A stretch of 39,759 nt of DNA from an uncultured Oscillospiraceae bacterium (GTDB lineage Bacteria; Bacillota; Clostridia; Oscillospirales; Oscillospiraceae): contig CAKTPR010000005.1 of NCBI GenBank assembly GCA_934591725.1, positions 1-39,759 of the forward strand, read 5' to 3'. Position numbers and translations under genes: made by a program. Shown here piece after piece: positions 31,137 to 38,854 of this stretch. Position 1 is the stretch's first letter, and every line of letters begins with the position of its first letter. A model generated the notes under the pieces. That model did not search any database. It was not told the origin of the DNA and worked only from the letters and a program-made list of their open reading frames with translations.

Positions 31137-31400
31137 TTACTCTGAAAAGTCAGAATCGATCAGCTCCGACAGGGTGGCGATAGCCGCTTCCTCGTCAGCG
31201 CCGTCGGCAATGATGGTTATCGCAGTGCCCTTGACGATCCCAAGAGAGAGAACGCCGAGAAGGCTCTTTGCATTGACACGTCTGTCTTCCTTTTCGACCC
31301 AAATGCTGCTCTTGAATTCATTGGCTTTCTGAATGAAGAAAGTCGCGGGTCTGGCATGAAGACCTACCTGATTGTTAATGACTACTTCTTTGGTTATCAT
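31137..31400 (-). CDS. ptsH: HPr phosphocarrier protein
   Basis: HPr relays phosphate from enzyme I to sugar-specific PTS enzymes, and in Firmicutes also reports carbon status. The 87-residue protein has the active His15 (GLHARPA) and Ser46 (NAKSLLGVLSLG), the HPr kinase site, so it can serve CcpA-type catabolite control. His15 excludes Crh. ptsI is not adjacent. The ATG at 31400 has SD AAGGAGTGG; the GTG three codons earlier overlaps it. The gene is monocistronic. Confidence 0.95.
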   Translation of the reverse strand: MITKEVVINNQVGLHARPATFFIQKANEFKSSIWVEKEDRRVNAKSLLGVLSLGIVKGTAITIIADGADEEAAIATLSELIDSDFSE

Positions 31401-31438
31401 ACTTGCCACTCCTTATACTAATACAAGACTGTGCTGAC

Positions 31439-31467
31439 AGTTTATCAAATTTTAGGCCAATCGTCAA
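31439..31467 (-). promoter_or_regulatory. Sigma-A promoter of ptsH
   Basis: On the minus strand TTGACG (31462-31467), a 17-bp spacer and TAAACT (31439-31444) precede a leader of about 30 nt. Confidence 0.75.
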
Positions 31468-31523
31468 CAGCTTTCGTCCGTTTCGTTGTTTTTCACATTT
31501 CTCAAGAAACGTATCGACGGATT

Positions 31524-33899
31524 TTATTTCAGTTCGACAACAGTTACGCCCGCTTCGCCCTCTCCGAACCTGCCTAAACGGAAGGATTTGACGCTTTTGT
31601 TCTTCTTGAGCATCTGCTGCACGGCGGCACGGAGCGCGCCCGTTCCCTTGCCGTGGATGATGGTAACGGTCTTGAGCTTGCCCATGACGGCGCTGTCGAT
31701 GTATCTTTCCGCCGCGAGCACGCCCTCTATCGTCTCCATGCCGCGCAGGTCAATTTCGCTTGCGACACTGACGTTTCTGAGCTGTGAACTGCTCCTCGCG
31801 GCGCTGCTCTTCGCCTCGGGGGCTGTCTCTCCCTCGAGCAGCAGCACCTCGTCCTCCTTCGCGCTCACGTTCATTATTCCCGCGCGCAGACCCAATACAC
31901 CGTCGGGCGATTTGGAAATGACTGTTGCCTTGACGCCCATGGACTTTATCTTTACCACGTCCCCGACCTTTACCGGCCGGGCAGACACCTTGTCCGCCTC
32001 GTCGTCCGTGAGGTCTTTCTGCAAGGCCTGCTCTGAGAGGTTGAGCTGGCGGCGCAGCTGGGCGCGCGCCTCGTTCACGCGCTGCGCGTCCTGATCCTTG
32101 TCCGCCGCCTTGCGCATCTCGTCAAGCTCTGTGAACACCTGCTCGGCAGTCGCGCGCGCATCGGCAATGATGCGCTCCGCTTCGCGGCGGGATTTGAGGT
32201 CTGCCTTGTCAAGCCGCACCTCAAGCTCTGCCCTGAGGAATGCCGCCTTCTTCGCGTTCTCCTGCGCCTCGCGCAGCTTCAGCGCCGCTTCGTTTCTGTC
32301 CTTTTCGAGCAGCAGCCGCGTCTGCTCAAGCTTCTCTATCGTTGCTTCAAAGCTTGCGCTCTCGGTGCTGACGCGGTTCTTCGCGTCCTCGATGATCTCG
32401 TCGCTCAGGCCGAGACGCTTTGATATCGCAAAGGCGTTCGACTTTCCCGGTATGCCGACCAGCAGATGATAGGTCGGGCGCAAGGAGTCAACGTCAAATT
32501 CGCAGGATGCGTTCTGCACCCCGGCCTCATTCGTCGCGTAGACCTTGAGTTCGGCATAGTGAGTTGTCGCCGCGACTATTGCGCCGCATTTTCTCACATG
32601 CTCAATGACCGCGATGGCCAGCGCCGCGCCCTCCGTCGGGTCTGTACCCGCGCCGAGTTCGTCAAAAAGGATAAGCGACCTGTCGTCGCATTCGGATATT
32701 ATGTTAACTATGTTGCTCATGTGTGCCGAGAAGGTCGACAGGCTCTGCTCAATGCTCTGCTCGTCGCCTATATCGGCCAGTATGTGCGCGAATACGGGCA
32801 GTTTGCTGCCGTCGTCTGCCGGGATATGCAGGCCGCACTGGTTCATCGCTGCAAGCAGACCTATCGTCTTTATCGAGACGGTCTTGCCGCCGGTGTTCGG
32901 GCCCGTGATAACGAGCGTATCGAACGTGTCGCCCAGCTCCACATCTATCGGCACGGCCTTGCTCTGGTCGAGCAGCGGGTGCCGCGCATGGCGCAGGACT
33001 ATCGCCCGCTCGTCCATCGCGGCCTGCTGGCAGTTGAGCTTATATGAGAGCTTGGCCTTGGCAAATATCAAATCGAGCCTGACGAGCACATCATAGTCCG
33101 AGCTTATATCGTCCCGGTGCTCTGCGCAGTCCGCGGAGAGCTCAGCAAGGATGCGGTCTATTTCCGCCTTCTCCTTGGCGGCAAGCTCGCGCAGCTCGTT
33201 GTTCGCCTTCACCGCGCCCATCGGCTCGATGAAAAGCGTCGCCCCGGAGGATGAAATGTCATGCACCAGCCCCGCCACAGAGCCCTTGAACTCTGCTTTC
33301 ACCGGCACGACATAGCGGTCGGAGCGCATTGTGATTATCGGCTCCTGCAAAGCCTTTGCGTAGCTTGGGGAGGAAATTATCTTCTGCAGCGCTTCCCTCG
33401 CTCTTGACGCTGCGGCGCGCATCTGCCGCCGTATCGTCGCAAGCTCAGGCGACGCGGCGTCGGCTATCTCGTCCTCGCCGACTATCGAGCCGGTTATTTT
33501 CTCCTCAAGGAATTTATTCGTGCGCAGCGCGTAGAACAGGTGGTCTATCGGCGTTTTTCCGACGCTGTCGTCAGCGATATAGCCGCGCACAAGTCGGGCG
33601 CATTGCAGCACTCCCGCAATGTCAAGCAGTTCGCGTGTGTTGAGCGCGCCGCCTAAGTCGGCTCTCGCAAGCGAAGCGCGCACATCCTTCACCCCGTAAA
33701 ATGACGGACTGCCGCGCACGACCATCATGTTTTTCGCCGCCGTCGTCTCCTCTATTCTGTGCCGCACCTCGGCCTCATCTGTGGACGGCGTGAGCGCAAG
33801 CGCGCGCTCCTTTGCAGTATCGCCCACAGCCTCGGCGGCAAGCATAGTCAAAACTGCCGGCAGCTCAAGCGTTGTAAGTGATTTTTCAAAAAAGCTCAT
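31524..33899 (-). CDS. mutS2: MutS2 (RqcU), ATPase with Smr nuclease domain
   Basis: MutS2 acts on recombination intermediates and, as RqcU, on stalled or collided ribosomes. The 791-residue protein lacks the mismatch-recognition domain of MutS. It has a helical core, the Walker A GPNTGGKT, the Walker B LILFDELGAGTDP, and a long charged coiled coil (about 505-620). The C-terminal Smr domain starts at about 710 with DLRGM and a HGKGTGALR motif. AGGACA precedes the ATG. It is the last gene of the yqfC operon; no strong terminator is seen before ptsH. Confidence 0.96.
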   Translation of the reverse strand: MSFFEKSLTTLELPAVLTMLAAEAVGDTAKERALALTPSTDEAEVRHRIEETTAAKNMMVVRGSPSFYGVKDVRASLARADLGGALNTRELLDIAGVLQCARLVRGYIADDSVGKTPIDHLFYALRTNKFLEEKITGSIVGEDEIADAASPELATIRRQMRAAASRAREALQKIISSPSYAKALQEPIITMRSDRYVVPVKAEFKGSVAGLVHDISSSGATLFIEPMGAVKANNELRELAAKEKAEIDRILAELSADCAEHRDDISSDYDVLVRLDLIFAKAKLSYKLNCQQAAMDERAIVLRHARHPLLDQSKAVPIDVELGDTFDTLVITGPNTGGKTVSIKTIGLLAAMNQCGLHIPADDGSKLPVFAHILADIGDEQSIEQSLSTFSAHMSNIVNIISECDDRSLILFDELGAGTDPTEGAALAIAVIEHVRKCGAIVAATTHYAELKVYATNEAGVQNASCEFDVDSLRPTYHLLVGIPGKSNAFAISKRLGLSDEIIEDAKNRVSTESASFEATIEKLEQTRLLLEKDRNEAALKLREAQENAKKAAFLRAELEVRLDKADLKSRREAERIIADARATAEQVFTELDEMRKAADKDQDAQRVNEARAQLRRQLNLSEQALQKDLTDDEADKVSARPVKVGDVVKIKSMGVKATVISKSPDGVLGLRAGIMNVSAKEDEVLLLEGETAPEAKSSAARSSSQLRNVSVASEIDLRGMETIEGVLAAERYIDSAVMGKLKTVTIIHGKGTGALRAAVQQMLKKNKSVKSFRLGRFGEGEAGVTVVELK

Positions 33900-33923
33900 A
33901 TCTTGTCCTATATAATCATTACG

Positions 33924-34667
33924 TTAAATTTTCACGTTCTTCCAGTAATCGAGCGTCGGGAAGCGGCGCTCGGTGTGCAGCAGCAGATACTCCTCCGCCG
34001 CGGCGGACAGGCGCTTTGCCCCCTCCCCCTCAAGGGAAAAGGACAGTATCTGCTTCGGAGCTGCCGAGCAGATATGCCGCATCGCGTTTAGCGACGCCGC
34101 GTCGAGCTTCGCCGTCTGCCCCGCACCAGCAGCGCAGCGGCGGCAGCACACGCAGCCGCGCTCAAGCATAAGCAGCGGGTCGCCCGGCTCTTCCTCGCCG
34201 CACACCGCGCAGTGCGAAAGCTCCGGTGTGTAGCCCGCAAGGCACATCAGGCGCAGCTCAAAAGCGGCCTTGATATGCTCCGGCGCATACATCCCGCGGC
34301 TTAGCGCATAGAGGCAGTTGAGCGCAAGCTGCATGAGCGGCGCATCAGGCTGATCCTCAACGCTCAATGCGTCAACGCACTCGGTAAAATAGCAGCCCAG
34401 CGCAAAGCTCCCGATATCCGCGCGCAGACCGTCAAAGCCCTCTTTTACAACGGCTTCGTTCACCGTCCAGCGGCCTAAATTGCCGAAAAGCGTCATTTCC
34501 GAATAGGTCAGCTGCTGGGTCGCGGCAGCTGTCTTGCTGCTTTTCCTCAAAGCTCCGCGCGCCTTGACGGTTATCTTCCCGTCGGTATCCGTAAGCAGTG
34601 TGAGTATCCGGTCGGCTTCCTTATACCTCACTTCCCTCAGCACGAGGGCGTTCACCGTTTTGAACAT
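33924..34667 (-). CDS. recO: RecO, DNA repair and recombination mediator
   Basis: RecO works with RecR to load RecA on SSB-coated DNA. The 247-residue protein has an OB-fold N-terminal domain (opening MFKTVNALVLREVRYKEADR), a helical domain and a four-Cys zinc site, CAVC followed about 20 residues later by CVCCRRC. The length is normal. It follows yqzL by 13 nt with a weak SD, which suggests translational coupling. Confidence 0.93.
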   Translation of the reverse strand: MFKTVNALVLREVRYKEADRILTLLTDTDGKITVKARGALRKSSKTAAATQQLTYSEMTLFGNLGRWTVNEAVVKEGFDGLRADIGSFALGCYFTECVDALSVEDQPDAPLMQLALNCLYALSRGMYAPEHIKAAFELRLMCLAGYTPELSHCAVCGEEEPGDPLLMLERGCVCCRRCAAGAGQTAKLDAASLNAMRHICSAAPKQILSFSLEGEGAKRLSAAAEEYLLLHTERRFPTLDYWKNVKI

Positions 34668-34680
34668 CTATGTACACCAA

Positions 34681-34842
34681 TCATCCGAGAGTCTGGGTCT
34701 GCTGACCCGTATCCTTGTTTTCCCGCTTCGTCCCGTCCCGTTTTTTATCCGCCGCAGTGTCCATGCAGGCAGCCTTATACAGCAGATAATACAGCGGGTC
34801 GCCCGATTCCGCGAATGCCTTCCATATAGGGTCAGCGCTCAT
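34681..34842 (-). CDS. yqzL: YqzL-like small protein
   Basis: A 53-codon frame runs from the ATG at 34842, with the SD AGGTGAT, to a TGA at 34681-34683. The N-terminal half (PIWKAFAESG followed by YYLLYK) matches the short YqzL family, which has a W-x-x-F-x-x-[ST]-G core followed by YLLYK. The remaining 27 residues are polar and charged and unlike the core. In Bacillus yqzL also lies between era and recO. Function is unknown. Confidence 0.8.
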   Translation of the reverse strand: MSADPIWKAFAESGDPLYYLLYKAACMDTAADKKRDGTKRENKDTGQQTQTLG

Positions 34843-34899
34843 TCAAATCACCTCTGCATTTATTATCTGCAAAGGCTATTGGAATACGTATGGGAAAAA

Positions 34900-35790
34900 T
34901 TAGTTATCCTGAGTGAAGCCGAAGTTGCGCAGGGACGCCATGGAATCGCGCCAATTCTCCTTGACCTTGACCCATGTCTGGAGATAGACCTTCGTGCCCA
35001 TGAAGTCCTCGATATCCTCGCGGGCAAGCTCGCCTATCTTCTTGAGCATCGCACCCTTTTTGCCGATGATAATGCCCTTATGGCTGTCCTTTTCGCAGTA
35101 TATCGTCACTTCAAGATCGATTATGCCATTCTCGCGCTCTGAGAACTTCGTGACCTCGACGGCCGTGCCGTGCGGTATCTCCTTATCAAGGCACTTGAGC
35201 AGCTTTTCGCGCACGAGCTCCGCGCATATCTGGCGCTCCGGCTGGTCGGTTATCATATCGTCCGGGAAAAGATGCGGCCCCTCGACGGCGTATTTATCAA
35301 GCTCAGCGAGAAGCTCATCCAGTCCCTCTCCGGTTCTGGCAGAAATAGGAATGATGCTGTCAAAGTCATATGCCGCACTGTAGACTGCCATGACCTCAAG
35401 GAGCTTGGACTTGTCCACGGTGTCTATCTTATTGATGACGAGCACCGCCGGTGCGCCGGTCTGGCGCAGACGCTCGATAAGCGCCTGCTCCTGCGGGCCG
35501 ATCGACCCGATGGGCTCGACCAGAAGGAGCACGCAGTCAACATCCGCGACGCTCTCACGGACGACGTTCACCATATAGTCGCCAAGCCTTGTGCGCGGCT
35601 TGTGAAAGCCCGGAGTGTCCATGAGCACAAACTGAGTCTCGCCGCGCTCGACAATGGCGGTGATCCTGTTTCTGGTAGTCTGCGGCTTATTGGAAACGAT
35701 GGCGATCTTTTCGCCGACAAGAGCATTGGTAAGGGTGGATTTGCCGACGTTCGGCCTGCCGCATATGGTTATCATCGCTGATTTAGTCAT
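34900..35790 (-). CDS. era: Era, GTPase for 30S ribosome assembly
   Basis: Era binds the 3' end of 16S rRNA and checks late 30S maturation. The 296-residue protein has G1 GRPNVGKST, the switch region with TTRNRI, G3 DTPGFHKP, G4 NKID and G5 SARTG. A C-terminal KH domain holds the GIIIGKKGAMLKKIG motif. It lies 29 nt downstream of ybeY and just ahead of yqzL-recO, the standard Firmicute order. Confidence 0.97.
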   Translation of the reverse strand: MTKSAMITICGRPNVGKSTLTNALVGEKIAIVSNKPQTTRNRITAIVERGETQFVLMDTPGFHKPRTRLGDYMVNVVRESVADVDCVLLLVEPIGSIGPQEQALIERLRQTGAPAVLVINKIDTVDKSKLLEVMAVYSAAYDFDSIIPISARTGEGLDELLAELDKYAVEGPHLFPDDMITDQPERQICAELVREKLLKCLDKEIPHGTAVEVTKFSERENGIIDLEVTIYCEKDSHKGIIIGKKGAMLKKIGELAREDIEDFMGTKVYLQTWVKVKENWRDSMASLRNFGFTQDN

Positions 35791-35819
35791 GTATTTTTTC
35801 TCCCGTATTTTTCGTAATT

Positions 35820-36305
35820 TCAGTCTATATCGTCGCCCATGATGAACTTTTCGCGGGCGCGCATCTGTTTTTTCATCTCGCCCTCGTCCACATGGTCGTA
35901 GCCCAGCAGGTGGAGGATTGAATGTACCGTGAGGTACATGAGCTCTCTCTTATATCCATGGCCGAATTCCTCCCCCTGTGCCTCGCAGCGGGGCACGGAG
36001 ATCATCATATCTCCGAGGAGAACATGTCCCGTCTCTGGGTCACGCTCGCACATTTGGGCGTCAAAATGCCCCGGTTCAAGCTCATTCTGCGGAAAACTGA
36101 GAACATCCGTGGCGCGGTCAACGTCTCGGAATTCCTTGTTCACGGCGTGTATCCCGTCGTCGTCGGTTAACATAACACTGACAATGCAGGGCACGTCCAC
36201 GCCCTCGGCGTCGAGCGCCATATTCACCGCTTTTTTGATGTAGCCGGCTGACTCATTATGGCCAAGATTTGCCGCCTCGCGGCTCACGTAAATTTCATGC
36301 TCCAT
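35820..36305 (-). CDS. ybeY: YbeY endoribonuclease
   Basis: YbeY is a zinc-dependent RNase involved in 16S rRNA 3'-end maturation and ribosome quality control. The 161-residue protein has the metal motif HSILHLLGYDH (H-x3-H-x5-H) and the upstream DVLSFPQNE and LGDMMISV segments. It lies between phoH and era; in many Firmicutes dgkA and cdd are inserted here, and they are absent. Confidence 0.95.
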   Translation of the reverse strand: MEHEIYVSREAANLGHNESAGYIKKAVNMALDAEGVDVPCIVSVMLTDDDGIHAVNKEFRDVDRATDVLSFPQNELEPGHFDAQMCERDPETGHVLLGDMMISVPRCEAQGEEFGHGYKRELMYLTVHSILHLLGYDHVDEGEMKKQMRAREKFIMGDDID

Positions 36306-36313
36306 GCTGCGGC

Positions 36314-37321
36314 TCAGCTCCTCTTGAATTTTTTCGGCGGCAGCTTTTTGACAGGCGGCTCCGCCGGGTTTTTCTTATCATACACCTCGTAGGCTTCGAT
36401 GATCTTCTGAACAAGGCGGTGACGGACAACGTCCGACCCGGTGAGCTGGCAGATGGCGATATCCTCGATACCGTCGAGCACCTTCATGGCGACCTTGAGG
36501 CCGCTGGCCTTATCCTCGGGCAGGTCGATCTGCGTAATGTCGCCGGTGATGACGGCCTTGGAGCCGAAGCCGATACGGGTGAGGAACATTTTCATCTGCT
36601 CACGGGATGTGTTCTGTGCTTCATCGAGGATGATGAAGCTGTCGTCCAGAGTTCTGCCGCGCATATAGGCAAGGGGTGCGACCTCAATATTGCCGCGCTC
36701 AAGATATTTCTGATAGGTATCGGCGCCGAGCATATCGAACAGCGCATCATACAGCGGGCGCAGGTACGGGTCGACCTTGCTCTGAAGGTCGCCGGGAAGG
36801 AAACCGAGGCGCTCCCCCGCCTCGACGGCAGGACGGGTGAGGATGATGCGGTTGACCTCCTCGGCGCGGAAAGCGGCGACTGCCGCGGCAACGGCAAGAT
36901 AGGTCTTGCCGGTACCGGCGGGGCCGATGCCGAGGGTGATGGTGTTTTTCGCGATAGCATCGCAGTACGCCTTCTGGCCAAGAGTCTTGGGCTTAATGGG
37001 CTTACCCTTGGCGGTGATGCAGACGACGTCCCCGGCAAGCTCGTTTATCTTCGTCTCCTTCCCTTCGGAGACGAGCTTGAGGATATAGCGGACGTTCTGC
37101 GCGTCGATATTCTCGCCCTTTGCAGCAAGGGTGAGAAGACCGTTGATGGCCTTTTCGGCGAGCATGACGCTCTCCTCCTCGCCGCAGATATGGATCATAT
37201 TATCACGGTCAAGCACCTTGACGCTCAGTTCGTTTTCAATAATGCGCAGGTTCTGGTCAAAGGAGCCGAACACGCTGATGACATGCTCCATCCTTTCGAC
37301 TTCTATGGTTTTGTCTATCAT
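36314..37321 (-). CDS. PhoH family protein (PhoL/YbeZ-type ATPase)
   Basis: The 335-residue protein has a short N-terminal RNA-binding-like domain and a P-loop ATPase/helicase domain with Walker A GPAGTGKT, TRPAVEAGE, a Walker B with IILDEAQN and a TGDITQIDLP motif. PhoH proteins are linked to RNA metabolism and to YbeY. The ATG at 37321 has an SD AAAGGA; the upstream TTG at 37354 overlaps the yqfD end. The C-terminus is Lys/Pro-rich. Confidence 0.93.
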   Translation of the reverse strand: MIDKTIEVERMEHVISVFGSFDQNLRIIENELSVKVLDRDNMIHICGEEESVMLAEKAINGLLTLAAKGENIDAQNVRYILKLVSEGKETKINELAGDVVCITAKGKPIKPKTLGQKAYCDAIAKNTITLGIGPAGTGKTYLAVAAAVAAFRAEEVNRIILTRPAVEAGERLGFLPGDLQSKVDPYLRPLYDALFDMLGADTYQKYLERGNIEVAPLAYMRGRTLDDSFIILDEAQNTSREQMKMFLTRIGFGSKAVITGDITQIDLPEDKASGLKVAMKVLDGIEDIAICQLTGSDVVRHRLVQKIIEAYEVYDKKNPAEPPVKKLPPKKFKRS

Positions 37322-37331
37322 CTTTTTCCTT

Positions 37332-38498
37332 TCATTCCGCTTGATTGCGATCAACGGCTATATTTTCGAGGCAGTGCGCGCGGAGCGTGACGACGAGCAG
37401 GCCATCAGCGTTGGCTTCGGTGAAGCTCTGCTGAAGGATCTGCCCATCCGTCCCGGCATCAAGAAGTGCCGAGAGATGCAGCTTCATAGCGCCAGCATCA
37501 TAGCCCGCTCCATCAGAAAGCACATATGGAACATAGCTCTCCTTCACGATGCGCAGCGGCAGGGCGAAAAGCCCCTCTGCCCCAAGTGTATATTCTGCAA
37601 CGATTTTATCACATCCGTCAATAGCTTTTCCACTGCTTAAATATAAATTTACGCGTCTTTTTCCAAAAATAATCGCAAAGCGGCTGCGCGTGACACTCTT
37701 TGGCTGCTTGAGCTGCCCCGTTTCGGGACAGACGGCGTTGAGCTCCGCCCATGTATCGGCCATGACGGTGGCTCTCGCATAGACCGTGCGCGGCTCTCCG
37801 GCAAGGCTCTCCAAGCTGCCGGTGACAAGAGTCTCCCCCTCAGTCACGGCCTGCCCCGGCTCAACAAGCGCCCTGCCGCGCAGGACGGACACGCGGCGGA
37901 TGATGCCTGTTTTGGCGGCGGCGATATCCGCCGCACCCGCTTCGTTATAAATAACGGGCTTCTCCTCGCGCTCCTCAATGAGGACGATTGCGCGGGACGA
38001 GCAGACATTGACGCTCATCCACCCAAGCTGCGGCAGGCGCAGGAGCATTCTGCTCCGGATCATATCCGAGGAAAGGGACGGCCAGAAGCTGCCGCAGCCG
38101 AGGCCGCAGTCCTCAAGCGCGCGCAGTATCTCCGCGCGGCTCAGGCGCTTATTGCCGCGCACGTCAATGTCCCAGACAAAGAGCGTGGAGGCAAGGAAGG
38201 CCGCCGCGAGCACAGCCGCCGTGACGAGCAGCCACACGCGCCGCCGCGCAAAGCGCCGGTTCTCGCTGCCGCCGCGGCTATCAAGGACGGTCATTTCGCA
38301 GGAGCAGGCGCGCGCAAGCTCGCGCAGCTTTTCAAGGTCGCCCTCATGGGCGTTGAAGCGCAGGGTGTTCTCATTGACGCACTCAAGCTCCCACAGCTCC
38401 AAAGCGCTCAGGGCGGAGGCATTGAGAAGGCTTTCAGGAAACGCGCCGAACACCTCTACCCTGACGCGCCCCTTTATTTGCTCAACGATCCTGTTCAT
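37332..38498 (-). CDS. yqfD: Sporulation protein YqfD
   Basis: YqfD is needed for efficient sporulation in B. subtilis, in the mother cell, with an unknown biochemical role. The 388-residue protein has an N-terminal cytoplasmic domain of about 88 residues, one transmembrane helix at about 89-108, and a FtsQ/POTRA-like extracytoplasmic part starting VRGNKRLSRAEIL. The beta-rich IIRRVSVLRGRALVEPGQAV segment is a YqfD hallmark. It starts 3 nt after yqfC. Confidence 0.92.
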   Translation of the reverse strand: MNRIVEQIKGRVRVEVFGAFPESLLNASALSALELWELECVNENTLRFNAHEGDLEKLRELARACSCEMTVLDSRGGSENRRFARRRVWLLVTAAVLAAAFLASTLFVWDIDVRGNKRLSRAEILRALEDCGLGCGSFWPSLSSDMIRSRMLLRLPQLGWMSVNVCSSRAIVLIEEREEKPVIYNEAGAADIAAAKTGIIRRVSVLRGRALVEPGQAVTEGETLVTGSLESLAGEPRTVYARATVMADTWAELNAVCPETGQLKQPKSVTRSRFAIIFGKRRVNLYLSSGKAIDGCDKIVAEYTLGAEGLFALPLRIVKESYVPYVLSDGAGYDAGAMKLHLSALLDAGTDGQILQQSFTEANADGLLVVTLRAHCLENIAVDRNQAE

Positions 38499-38501
38499 AA
38501 G

Positions 38502-38774
38502 CTAACCCCACTCGATATTCCTGATACGCCCGCCCACCAGCAGCTCATTCTTATTCATGGCTTTCAGGCGCAGCCCCGTGCCGTCAAGGCAGACTTTGCC
38601 GCGCGGCACGGCGACTACGATGCGCTCGGCTGTATACTCAAGTACACCCCGGTGATTTTCTATAACGGCGCTCCTGCCGCCCGTCACGGTCAGCTTGCCG
38701 GAGCCGAGCAGCACATCCTCCGGCAGCTCCAGCTTATCTGCCAGCTCATACGGAAGCTCCCGCAGCTTTTTCAC
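38502..38774 (-). CDS. yqfC: Sporulation protein YqfC
   Basis: This 90-residue protein belongs to the YabP/YqfC family, with the typical NHRGVLEYTAERIVV core and the C-terminal KNELLVGGRIRNIEW. YabP relatives take part in spore coat or peptidoglycan assembly. I chose the GTG at 38774 because AGGAGG lies 8 nt upstream; the GTG three codons earlier overlaps that SD. It heads the eight-gene minus-strand operon to mutS2. Confidence 0.9.
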   Translation of the reverse strand: MKKLRELPYELADKLELPEDVLLGSGKLTVTGGRSAVIENHRGVLEYTAERIVVAVPRGKVCLDGTGLRLKAMNKNELLVGGRIRNIEWG

Positions 38775-38797
38775 GGGCAGCACCTCCTATCCGATCT

Positions 38798-38826
38798 GTA
38801 TAAATCTATGCCGCGAAACATAGCAT
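38798..38826 (+). promoter_or_regulatory. Possible sigma-E promoter of the ylbJ-like gene
   Basis: GTATAAA (38798-38804), a 14-bp spacer and CATAGCAT (38819-38826) resemble a mother-cell sigma-E promoter, as expected for a ylbJ homologue. Confidence 0.35.
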
Positions 38827-38831
38827 GATAC
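38803..38831 (-). promoter_or_regulatory. Possible sigma-E promoter of yqfC
   Basis: On the minus strand GTATCAT (38825-38831), a 14-bp spacer and CATAGATT (38803-38810) partly match the sigma-E consensus (ATA-type -35, CATA-type -10). It overlaps the divergent candidate promoter. Confidence 0.25.
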
Positions 38832-38854
38832 ATGGACAAGGGAGGGATGGTGCG

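Noticed and set aside
31137..31400. Crh instead of HPr
   Set aside because: His15 is present; Crh lacks it.
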